Shown piece after piece: positions 1-6,678 of a stretch of DNA of 15,019 nt. Positions within the stretch are counted from its first letter, which is position 1. Every line of letters starts with the position of its first letter. The position numbers were made by a program, and so were the translations under genes. Under the pieces are notes generated by a model that searched no databases, was not told where the DNA came from, and saw only the letters and a program-made list of their open reading frames with translations. Source of the DNA: an uncultured Clostridium sp. (GTDB lineage Bacteria; Bacillota; Clostridia; Christensenellales; Borkfalkiaceae); the NCBI GenBank assembly GCA_900555925.1, contig USMU01000049.1, positions 1-15,019 on the forward strand, in the 5' to 3' direction.

Positions 1-700
1 GGAGGAGTAAGACGAGCGCCGTGCCGAGGTCGTCCGCGAGTTCGTCCACGATTTCCCGCGCCTTGGGGTGATTCGCCCGCGCGGCGTCGAACACGTCCTT
101 TGCCGTCGTTTCCTCGCCGAGCGCGAGCTGCGCCCGCTTTGCGATCGCCGTCGCCGAGCAATACGCTTCCAAACAGCCCTTTCGACCGCAGTTGCACGGC
201 CTGCCGTCGGGATGGAGCGTCATGTGTCCGAAAATCCCCGCCGCGTCCGCGTGTACGGAGCCGCTTTCCAGCCTGCCGTCGACGACGAAACAGCCTCCCA
301 CTCCCGTGCCGAGGGTGAGCATCGCCACTCTCTTACAGCCCTTTCCGACGCCGTACAGCGCTTCTCCCAGCGCCGCGCACTTCGCGTCGTTGGCAATCAG
401 GGCGGGAACGCCCAGATTTCTGCCGATATCGTCGCGAAGAGGGGCGTCGCTCCAACGGATATTATTGGAAAAACAGACTTTTCCCGTCACCGAATCCACC
501 AGCCCCGGCGAACCGATTCCTATTTTTCTGATACGGTGTCCCGCGACCAGCTTTTTCGCAGTTTCCGTAAGGTCGCGCACGATTCCTTCGTAATCGCTGT
601 CCGCGCGCGTGACCACCGAAGCCGAGGCCAGAATGATTCCGTCCTCCACTACGCCGAGCTTTGCCGACGTACCGCCTAAATCGATACCCAACGATTTCAC
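1..700 (-). CDS. ROK-family sugar kinase (glucokinase-like), 3' end outside window
   Basis: Probably phosphorylates a free hexose or hexosamine in the cytoplasm with ATP. The visible 233 codons start with the phosphate-binding loop IDLGGT (residues 6-11), so there is no N-terminal HTH as in ROK repressors; this is the kinase type. The catalytic Asp is D105 in NDAK. The ROK zinc site is H159, C169, C171 and C176 in the CNCGRKGC motif. LGTGVGG at about 130 is the second phosphate loop. The sugar-contacting Glu that normally begins E-x-G-H is Ile156 here (IFGH), which is unusual. The GTG start at 700 is chosen because its GTGA overlaps the stop of the upstream mannosidase gene and GGAGAG precedes it, implying translational coupling. 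The family is sure; the substrate is not. The mannosidase neighbour suggests mannose or a related sugar (inference). The C-terminus lies beyond position 1. Confidence 0.9.
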   Translation of the reverse strand, partial: MKSLGIDLGGTSAKLGVVEDGIILASASVVTRADSDYEGIVRDLTETAKKLVAGHRIRKIGIGSPGLVDSVTGKVCFSNNIRWSDAPLRDDIGRNLGVPALIANDAKCAALGEALYGVGKGCKRVAMLTLGTGVGGCFVVDGRLESGSVHADAAGIFGHMTLHPDGRPCNCGRKGCLEAYCSATAIAKRAQLALGEETTAKDVFDAARANHPKAREIVDELADDLGTALVLLL

Positions 701-3075
701 TCTTTCTCTCCTTCAAAGGCGTAAAACGTCAGAACGCCTTCGTTTATTCCTTCCGCTTCGCGGAATATCTGTTCGGGGTTCGTCGTCCCCGTCGTCTGCA
801 ATGTATAGCGGAACTGATAGAAGCCCGCAAGACTGGCTTTGAAATTGGTTTCCCAGAAATTGTTCATTACCCAGGAATACAACTCGTCTGCATTGGGACT
901 CCCCTCTCCCATCAATTTGATGGAATGCGCTTCCAGCGTTCCCATCGTCATCAAAGGCGCATCCTGCGCCGCAAGAATAACCGCTCCGTCCTTTCCCGCA
1001 AACGCCGCTCCGTTTTGCACCGCGTAAAAATCCACGCAGGTACCGGGCAGCTGGTCGATTCTCGGACGGAATACCGCGCCCGCCTTATCCATGTAGACCG
1101 TATCCCCGTCCTTCGCAAACGGCAGGGACAGATACAGATTTTCCGGTTCCCAAACGCTGTCCTTATGCAGGCGCAAATCCACGGTGATTCGCGGCATCAG
1201 CTTATGCGCGGTGAGAATAACGCTGCATTCCTGCGTTCCCTCCAAACGGTATTTGAGCTCTACACGGCCGTACAGCGTTCCGTTTTCCAAAACCTTGATG
1301 TCGATAAGCTCCCCGAAATCCCGCCGAGTGCGTACCGCTTTGCGGTTGCGTCCCATATTCCTGCGTACCCAGAGATAGTCCTCCGTCAAATCGCGGGGAG
1401 TCACTTCGTAAACGGGACGGAAAGCGGTTTCTCCTTCGCGGAGGAGCTCCTTCCTCTTCTTTTTGTCATAAATGCGCGTCACGCCGCAGGGACGGCTCAT
1501 TTCTATGCGGAAATATTCGTTCTCGATTGCGTCCGTATAGATATACTCGCCCGGCGTTTCATGGAGCACGTGTGAAAGATCCGCGATTCCCTCTATTCCG
1601 CAACGGGCGCAGAGTCCCGCGCTCCCGATTGCGGGCGCGGGCTTCTCTTTCAGGCAGAAGGTACGCACCTGCTTCGGAGCGAGTTTTACGAAAATGCACA
1701 TTTCGGGCCCCCTCGAATAGCGGCTGATTTGGAAGGGAACGCTCTCTCCCGTAGCTTCGTCTACGACGTCGAAATGCTCGTGCCCGTAAAAATGTTCGAG
1801 ATCCTGCACCAGCATGTCGCATACCTCAAAATCATGCGGATTTGCGGCGCGGAATTTAAGCTCCCGATGCAGGGAAACGGGCGTTTCGCCCAGATGACGG
1901 CGGATTTTCTCGCAGGCAATCGTCGCGGATTCGTTCGCTTTCAGGGCGAACAGCCGCTTCCATTGGTCAAGATTGTTCACCTGCGGATGATACGGCTCCG
2001 TAATCGACGAAGAGTAGCCCCACGTATGTTCCGCATAAAACATCAGATTATACAGCGCGGAACGATAGTTGTCTTTCCCGCCGATTGTTCCGTCGGAGTC
2101 CATCTTTCTCGCTACGTCGTACATGCGCGACGCCGCTCGATAGTGCATGGTATCCGCGGGCGTGGAGCCCACTCCGTCCGCCCACCAATCCGTCCAGTCC
2201 CCCGCGTATTCGGGCAGATTTTCTATCTTCTCCACCCGCGCGAAAAATTCGTCCAGCGTCGCAAGTTTTAATTCTATTTCCTCGTGCTCCGCGTTATATT
2301 TATCAATAAATTCCAATACTTTCAGGGACGCGGGTGAATTGTCCGTCATGTTCCCGCTGACCGAAACGGGAATGAAATCGTATTCGTAGCCCTGCGCTAA
2401 ATCCGTATCCACAAACGCCTGAATCCGCTTGCACGCCTTTTCGTAAGGCGTGAGCCCCGCAAACGTCAGTCCGTCCTGCAAGGTGTACTCAAATTCCGAC
2501 GCCTGCGCGATTCCGAGTTCGTTTCCGAAAAGGTAATGTTCCCCATTCCAGACCAAAAGGGAATTTCCCTTGGGCGTGCGCCAGCGGAAAGGCACCTGCT
2601 TGCGGAATAAGGGATGGTACCCGTGATGCGTATGGATACAGGAAAGAAGTCCCCTGACGCCGTGATTATACAGCGCATCCGCAAATCCCCAGCCGTAGCC
2701 GTTGATATCCGCCGTCATCGCATAATGATAGGCAAGACCGTATTCCTTCAACTCCGCCACGCATGCATCCATCGTTTCATTGAGCACTCGTTCGCTCGCA
2801 AGGTCGGTCAAGTTGAGATAATTTCCCGAAAGGCCGATATTTCCCGACTTTACGAATTTCACGAAGTCCTTCTTCTCCTCCGCGGCAGCTTCCGCCAAAA
2901 ATTGCTGAACGCACCAATAGCTTTCGCAATTCCATTTGAACCGCGGCTGCTTCTTGATGAGCTCGATTACCTCCCGAATAAAGCCCACGTGATGCGCCTT
3001 CATCTTTTCCTGCGTATCGGTATACCCTACGTCCGTATGAGAATGGTGAATTACGTAAATGGTCATCTTCTTCAT
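697..3075 (-). CDS. GH38 alpha-mannosidase-like glycoside hydrolase
   Basis: A 792-residue protein without signal peptide or membrane segment, so cytoplasmic. GH38 enzymes are zinc-dependent retaining alpha-mannosidases. The N-terminus carries the HSHTD motif, with H13 and D15 as probable zinc ligands. D123 in TADINGYGWG fits the zinc-binding nucleophile, and H350 in AEHTWG the fourth ligand. Other marked motifs are GDWTDWW (292-298) and the beta-rich C-terminal half. Assignments of ligands are by comparison with the GH38 pattern, not by alignment. The ATG at 3075 has AGAGG nine bases upstream. It is the first gene of a leftward pair with the ROK kinase (4-base overlap), driven by the promoter at 3204-3232 with a leader of about 120 nt. 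The substrate is probably an imported alpha-mannoside or N-glycan fragment, but this subgroup is distant from characterised enzymes, so another alpha-glycoside is possible. Confidence 0.85.
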   Translation of the reverse strand: MKKMTIYVIHHSHTDVGYTDTQEKMKAHHVGFIREVIELIKKQPRFKWNCESYWCVQQFLAEAAAEEKKDFVKFVKSGNIGLSGNYLNLTDLASERVLNETMDACVAELKEYGLAYHYAMTADINGYGWGFADALYNHGVRGLLSCIHTHHGYHPLFRKQVPFRWRTPKGNSLLVWNGEHYLFGNELGIAQASEFEYTLQDGLTFAGLTPYEKACKRIQAFVDTDLAQGYEYDFIPVSVSGNMTDNSPASLKVLEFIDKYNAEHEEIELKLATLDEFFARVEKIENLPEYAGDWTDWWADGVGSTPADTMHYRAASRMYDVARKMDSDGTIGGKDNYRSALYNLMFYAEHTWGYSSSITEPYHPQVNNLDQWKRLFALKANESATIACEKIRRHLGETPVSLHRELKFRAANPHDFEVCDMLVQDLEHFYGHEHFDVVDEATGESVPFQISRYSRGPEMCIFVKLAPKQVRTFCLKEKPAPAIGSAGLCARCGIEGIADLSHVLHETPGEYIYTDAIENEYFRIEMSRPCGVTRIYDKKKRKELLREGETAFRPVYEVTPRDLTEDYLWVRRNMGRNRKAVRTRRDFGELIDIKVLENGTLYGRVELKYRLEGTQECSVILTAHKLMPRITVDLRLHKDSVWEPENLYLSLPFAKDGDTVYMDKAGAVFRPRIDQLPGTCVDFYAVQNGAAFAGKDGAVILAAQDAPLMTMGTLEAHSIKLMGEGSPNADELYSWVMNNFWETNFKASLAGFYQFRYTLQTTGTTNPEQIFREAEGINEGVLTFYAFEGEKE

Positions 3076-3153
3076 AAATCAAAACCTCTTTCCTTATAAA
3101 AAGATATGCTTTTTTCGGAATTTTCTTCCGTTTAAGACAATTTTTCTATTAAA

Positions 3154-3169
3154 TGACAGATAATTTTCA
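3154..3169. promoter_or_regulatory. candidate RpiR operator, leader copy
   Basis: TGACAGATAATTTTCA matches 12 of 16 positions of the minus strand of the palindromic site at 3281-3296. It lies in the mannosidase leader, about 40 bases after the predicted start of transcription. A further related TGAC/TGACA stretch at 3187-3203 spans that start. Binding is inferred only from repetition and from the adjacent RpiR gene. Confidence 0.35.
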
Positions 3170-3203
3170 TTTTTTATATACTTTAATGACTAATTTCATG
3201 ACA

Positions 3204-3232
3204 AGTATAGCACATCTTTTTTCTCTTGTCAA
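3204..3232 (-). promoter_or_regulatory. promoter of the mannosidase-kinase operon
   Basis: On the minus strand TTGACA (3232-3227) and TATACT (3209-3204) are separated by exactly 17 bases, and TGC directly before the -10 makes it an extended -10. Predicted transcription start is near 3197. Confidence 0.75.
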
Positions 3233-3280
3233 TACCTGATTGCAAATTTTCACAATTATTTTTTCGATTTGAAAAAAGAC

Positions 3281-3296
3281 TGTCATTTATCTGACA
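3281..3296. promoter_or_regulatory. candidate RpiR operator, palindromic copy
   Basis: TGTCATTTATCTGACA is an inverted repeat with 5-base arms TGTCA/TGACA and a 6-base centre. It lies 16 bases upstream of the rpiR-type gene's -35 and between the two divergent promoters, a natural place for control of both. A diverged copy sits at 3154-3169. Confidence 0.45.
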
Positions 3297-3312
3297 AATT
3301 TCAAGAGATGTC

Positions 3313-3341
3313 TTGACAAAAAACCGAAAATGTGGTATATT
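3313..3341 (+). promoter_or_regulatory. promoter of the RpiR-type regulator
   Basis: TTGACA (3313-3318), a 17-base spacer and TATATT (3336-3341) with TGG immediately before it (extended -10). Transcription should start near 3348, leaving a leader of under 40 nt. Confidence 0.75.
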
Positions 3342-3385
3342 TGATAAGGAAAATATCATAAAATTTATTTTCGGACGGGGTATTT

Positions 3386-4207
3386 ATGGCAGAAAGCGTC
3401 TTTGACAGAATCGCGTTGCTCCGACAGCGCACCACCAAACAGGAACGCGCGATCATCGACTGTCTCAGCAATAACAACATTACCAATTTAAGCTATCTTT
3501 CCATTACGGAGTTTGCGAGCCTTGCCAACGTGGCGGAATCCACGCTGTTGAGATTTTGCCGCAAGCTCGGGTTGAGAGGATATTCCGAATTCCGCATGCT
3601 GTTGGCGCAGAGCAACAGCAACGAATATACGGGCGATGCGGAAGATTTTGCATTCACGATTATGAACAGCATGACGACGGCGCTCCATTCGACTTATGAG
3701 CTTTTAGACCATGCAGACGTAGAAAAGGCTGTGGATATCCTCTTAAAGGCGAAGCGCGTGTATTGCTTCGGGAGCGGAAATTCGGGCGTTGCCGCGGAAG
3801 AAATGAGAAATAAATTCCTCCGCTTCGGAATCCACGTCTACCATTTGAGCGACAGTCATTTTCAGACGATTGCAACCTCCACGCTCACGGAAGAAGACGC
3901 TTTGGTACTCTTTTCCGTCAGCGGAAGCACAAAGGATATGATAGGAATCGCACAGTCCGCGCGGAGAAACGGGACAAAGCTCGTCATCATTACCAATTAC
4001 CTCCGTTCTCCCTTGGGCTCTTATGCGGATATTCCTTTATATGTCGTGGCGAAAAATACTCCTTTGGACGGCGGCTCCCTCGTCGCCAAAATCAGTCAGT
4101 TATACGTCATCGACGTCTTGGCCGCCGCCGTATTCAAACGCACGGAGAAAGAATCTCAGCGAAATATCGAACGCACCGCGATTGCCGTCCTCGACAAAGA
4201 AATCTGA
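3386..4207 (+). CDS. MurR/RpiR-family transcriptional regulator (HTH + SIS)
   Basis: A 273-residue DNA-binding regulator. Residues about 38-70 form the RpiR-type helix-turn-helix (ITEFASLANVAESTLLRFCR). A SIS domain follows at about 110-250, with the sugar-phosphate-binding loops GSGNSG (129-134) and SVSGST (177-182). SIS domains of this family bind phosphosugars and switch operator binding. It is divergent from the GH38-ROK operon, so it most likely controls that operon in response to the kinase product, and perhaps itself (inference). RpiR proteins may repress or activate; the sequence does not say which. The ATG at 3386 is preceded only by a weak GGACGGGG ribosome site. The last 12 codons are partly duplicated just beyond the stop. 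The gene ends in a terminator at 4361-4405 after about 150 untranslated bases. Confidence 0.92.
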   Translation: MAESVFDRIALLRQRTTKQERAIIDCLSNNNITNLSYLSITEFASLANVAESTLLRFCRKLGLRGYSEFRMLLAQSNSNEYTGDAEDFAFTIMNSMTTALHSTYELLDHADVEKAVDILLKAKRVYCFGSGNSGVAAEEMRNKFLRFGIHVYHLSDSHFQTIATSTLTEEDALVLFSVSGSTKDMIGIAQSARRNGTKLVIITNYLRSPLGSYADIPLYVVAKNTPLDGGSLVAKISQLYVIDVLAAAVFKRTEKESQRNIERTAIAVLDKEI

Positions 4208-4241
4208 GCGCACCGCGATTGCCGCCCCGATAAAAAAATTT
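4168..4241 (+). repeat. imperfect tandem duplication across the regulator's stop codon
   Basis: The 16-mer CGCACCGCGATTGCCG occurs at 4172-4187 and again at 4209-4224, a period of 37. Similarity continues to about 4241 with a one-base deletion. Copy one encodes the tail RTAIAVLDKEI and stop; copy two is out of frame and would encode RTAIAAPIKKF. It is a fossil duplication of the 3' end of the gene. Confidence 0.7.
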
Positions 4242-4360
4242 GAATACGCCGAAACGAGCAGAATCCCCCCGAACCCCCTTTCGTAAGAAAAATCATGGAG
4301 CGGAACCTTCAAAAGCTCCCCTCTCGAAAGCCCCCCTAATAAATTCTTCCGCCTAAATTC

Positions 4361-4405
4361 AAAAAGATTTGCTCTTCGCCGCTCGTTGACAAATCTTTTT
4401 ATTTT
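4361..4405 (+). terminator. intrinsic terminator after the RpiR-type gene
   Basis: AAAAAGATTTG (4361-4371) pairs perfectly with CAAATCTTTTT (4390-4400) across an 18-base loop, followed by more T residues. The stem is A/T-rich, so strength is uncertain. Its right arm contains the last two bases of the next promoter's -35. Confidence 0.5.
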
Positions 4406-4414
4406 TGTTATAAT
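4386..4414 (+). promoter_or_regulatory. consensus promoter of the MarR-ABC operon
   Basis: TTGACA (4386-4391), 17-base spacer, TATAAT (4409-4414), with TGT before the -10. Both hexamers match the sigma-A consensus exactly, so the operon is probably strongly expressed once derepressed. Confidence 0.85.
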
Positions 4415-4415
4415 G

Positions 4416-4429
4416 GTTGCGACCGCAAC
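4416..4429. promoter_or_regulatory. probable MarR operator
   Basis: GTTGCGACCGCAAC is a perfect inverted repeat with 6-base arms and a 2-base centre. It begins two bases after the -10 and so covers the transcription start, where bound MarR would block initiation. MarR proteins commonly bind palindromes of this size in their own promoter. Confidence 0.7.
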
Positions 4430-4452
4430 AATTTCTAAAAAAGGAGAACACG

Positions 4453-4893
4453 ATGCCGACATTCATGAGACAAATCAATGTTATCAGCCGATGCGGAGCA
4501 CTGTACCGAACGGAAAAATTAAAAGAAGTACAGCTCGGCGCCCCCCACCATAGTTATATTATAAATGTATGTAATTATCCGGGAACCTCACAGGAACAGT
4601 TGGCAAAGCATATTTGCGTAGACAAGAGCAACGTGGCGAGACAGCTCGCCTATCTAGAAAAGGAGGGCTTTGTAGAGCGCAGGCAAAGCCCGTCCGACGG
4701 GAGAGTAATCCTCGTCTATCCCACGCAAAAGGCGTTTGACGTGTTACCGGAAGTAAAAAGAGTAACCGCCTTTTGGAACGAATACATTACGCAGGATCTC
4801 ACGAAAGAGGAAAAAGAGAGTCTGTCGGGCGTTCTGGAAAAAATCGTCTGCCGCGCCCGCAGCTATTTCGAGGAAAGCGGGGAGGAAAAATGA
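4453..4893 (+). CDS. MarR-family transcriptional regulator
   Basis: A 146-residue winged-helix regulator. The wHTH spans about residues 45-93: SQEQLAKHICVDKSNVARQL forms the helix-turn-helix, and the wing carries the MarR hallmark Asp-Gly-Arg (SDGR, 81-84). Flanking helices at both ends would form the dimer interface. The ATG at 4453 is chosen over upstream TTG codons because AAGGAG lies six bases before it. The stop overlaps the first ABC gene (ATGA). By context it represses the exporter operon through the palindrome at 4416-4429 and is released by a small ligand, possibly a substrate of the pump (inference from MarR-ABC-ABC operons in Bacillota). Confidence 0.92.
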   Translation: MPTFMRQINVISRCGALYRTEKLKEVQLGAPHHSYIINVCNYPGTSQEQLAKHICVDKSNVARQLAYLEKEGFVERRQSPSDGRVILVYPTQKAFDVLPEVKRVTAFWNEYITQDLTKEEKESLSGVLEKIVCRARSYFEESGEEK

Positions 4894-6617
4894 AATTTCT
4901 TTTTCGGTACATAAAACCCTTTACCAAAATCATGTTGGTGGGCTTTCTCATAAAATGCACAGGGACGCTGATCGAGCTGGCTCTCCCCTACATTCTCAGT
5001 CATATTCTCGACGACGTGGTGCCGAACGACGGACGCTTGTCCATGATCATTCTGTGGGGCGGGGGTATGATTGCCTGTTCGTTAATTGCGCTCGTCTGCA
5101 ACGTCAAAGCAAACCGAATGGCCTCCAAGGTTGCGCGCGACTGCACAGAGCAAATCCGTCACGACCTCTTTTACCGTACCATGACTCTTTCGGGGAGACA
5201 AATAGATGCTTTTACCGTTCCGTCGCTGGAATCGCGCATTACGACGGACACCTATAACGTTCAGGATTTTATCGGAAAAATCCAACGCCTGGGCGTAAGG
5301 GCGCCCCTGCTTTTGCTCGGCGGAATTATCGTGACGCTGGTCATGGACCCTTTTCTCTCCCTCGTCATGCTGGCGGTGCTTCCCGTCATTTTTGCGGTGG
5401 TGTATTTCGTTTCCCTTTGGGGAGTGCGGCTTTATAAAAACGTTCAGAAATCGGTGGACGGCATGATCCGCGTCGTGAGAGAGGATTCCCAAGGGATTCG
5501 GGTCATCAAAGCCCTGTCCCGCGTGGAACGCGAACATCAGCGCTACGACAAGGTGAATAAAAAGCTCGTTTCGGACGAAAAAAAGGCGAATCTCACGCTC
5601 GGATTCGTCAATCCCGTCATGAACCTTTTAATGAATCTCGGAATTACGTTCGTTGTACTGCTCGGCGCCTATCGCGTGATGGGAAGAAAGACCGACCCCG
5701 GAGTAATTATCGCCTTTACGCAGTATTTCACCATGATTTCCACGGCTACGCTCTCTATCACCCGCATTTTTATGATGTATACGAGAAGCACGGCCTCCGC
5801 GGCGAGAATCCAACAGGTTGTGGACGCGCCGAGGGAATTGACGGCGCTATCCGAAGCGGATTATCCGATTAAAGAAGAAAACGGGTATATCGTATTCGAA
5901 AACGTATCTTTTTCCTACGGAGGAAAGGGCAATCACCTCAAAAACATCTCTTTTTCTCTGCCGCGGGGTCAGACGCTGGGCATTATCGGAGGAACGGGAA
6001 GCGGAAAAACGACGCTCATCAACCTTTTGATGCGGATTTACGATATAAATTCCGGCTCGATACGAATCGGGGGACGAGATATTCGTACCTTTGAAGGCGG
6101 GGAACTGCATCGAAAATTCGGCATCGCCATGCAGAATGATTTTCTGTATTCGGACACCATAGAGGAAAATATCCGTTTCGGCAGGGAATTATCTCACGAA
6201 GACATCGTCCGCGCGGCAAAAATCGCGCAGGCGGACGAATTTATTTCCGCCTCCTCCGACGGATATTCCCGCATTCTCTCTCCCAAAGCGACAAATCTTT
6301 CGGGCGGGCAGAAGCAGAGGCTTCTGATTGCAAGAGCTTTGGCGTCAAGGCCGCAGATCCTCATTTTGGACGACTCTTCCTCCGCCCTCGATTACCGCAC
6401 CGATTCCAACCTTCGCGCTGCCATCGCGCAAAATCTCGAAAATACCACGCTCATCGTCGTGGCGCAGAGAGTCAGCTCCGTCATGAACTGCGACCTCATT
6501 TTGGTGTTGGACGAAGGCGAAATCATCGGCATGGGAAAACATGCACAGCTTTTGGAGAATTGTCCCGTATATCGGGAAATCAGCAATTCGCAGATGGGAG
6601 GGAGCTTCGTTGAATAA
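4890..6617 (+). CDS. ABC exporter half-transporter, degenerate-ATPase subunit
   Basis: A 575-residue protein with an N-terminal transmembrane domain (about 1-310, several hydrophobic helices) fused to an ATPase domain (about 330-575). Walker A is GGTGSGKTT (367-375) and the signature LSGGQKQR begins at 470. The Walker B end is D494-D495: the catalytic Glu is replaced by Asp. The switch His is Gln526 (VAQRVSS). These changes mark the non-hydrolysing half of a heterodimeric exporter such as the BmrC/D or LmrC/D type; the partner is the next gene. The ATG at 4890 sits inside the marR stop (ATGA) with GGGGAGG before it, so it is translationally coupled; longer in-frame readings upstream lie within marR and are rejected. 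Probable role: export of drugs or other amphipathic compounds at the cytoplasmic membrane. Substrate unknown. Confidence 0.93.
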   Translation: MKFLFRYIKPFTKIMLVGFLIKCTGTLIELALPYILSHILDDVVPNDGRLSMIILWGGGMIACSLIALVCNVKANRMASKVARDCTEQIRHDLFYRTMTLSGRQIDAFTVPSLESRITTDTYNVQDFIGKIQRLGVRAPLLLLGGIIVTLVMDPFLSLVMLAVLPVIFAVVYFVSLWGVRLYKNVQKSVDGMIRVVREDSQGIRVIKALSRVEREHQRYDKVNKKLVSDEKKANLTLGFVNPVMNLLMNLGITFVVLLGAYRVMGRKTDPGVIIAFTQYFTMISTATLSITRIFMMYTRSTASAARIQQVVDAPRELTALSEADYPIKEENGYIVFENVSFSYGGKGNHLKNISFSLPRGQTLGIIGGTGSGKTTLINLLMRIYDINSGSIRIGGRDIRTFEGGELHRKFGIAMQNDFLYSDTIEENIRFGRELSHEDIVRAAKIAQADEFISASSDGYSRILSPKATNLSGGQKQRLLIARALASRPQILILDDSSSALDYRTDSNLRAAIAQNLENTTLIVVAQRVSSVMNCDLILVLDEGEIIGMGKHAQLLENCPVYREISNSQMGGSFVE

Positions 6618-6678
6618 AATCATTCGTTCGCACAAAGGAGAAACTTCATTGAAGAAAGCCATTCGTTCCCAAAAACCG
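6601..6678 (+). repeat. 39-base tandem duplication of a translation start region
   Basis: Bases 6601-6639 and 6640-6678 agree at 28 of 39 positions. Each copy contains a TTG codon (6610, 6649), each with a purine-rich ribosome site about eight bases upstream, and each encodes an L-x-K-x-I-R-S peptide. Both TTGs are in the same frame of the second ABC gene. Confidence 0.65.

Noticed and set aside
661..2271. Long plus-strand open frames opposite the GH38 gene (661-1575, 1729-2271)
   Set aside because: They mirror the mannosidase coding frame, lack ribosome sites and show Arg-rich low-information sequence typical of antisense shadows.
4417..4452. Upstream TTG start extending the MarR protein by 12 residues
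   Set aside because: The extension would start inside the operator palindrome, near the predicted transcription start, while ATG 4453 has a strong ribosome site.
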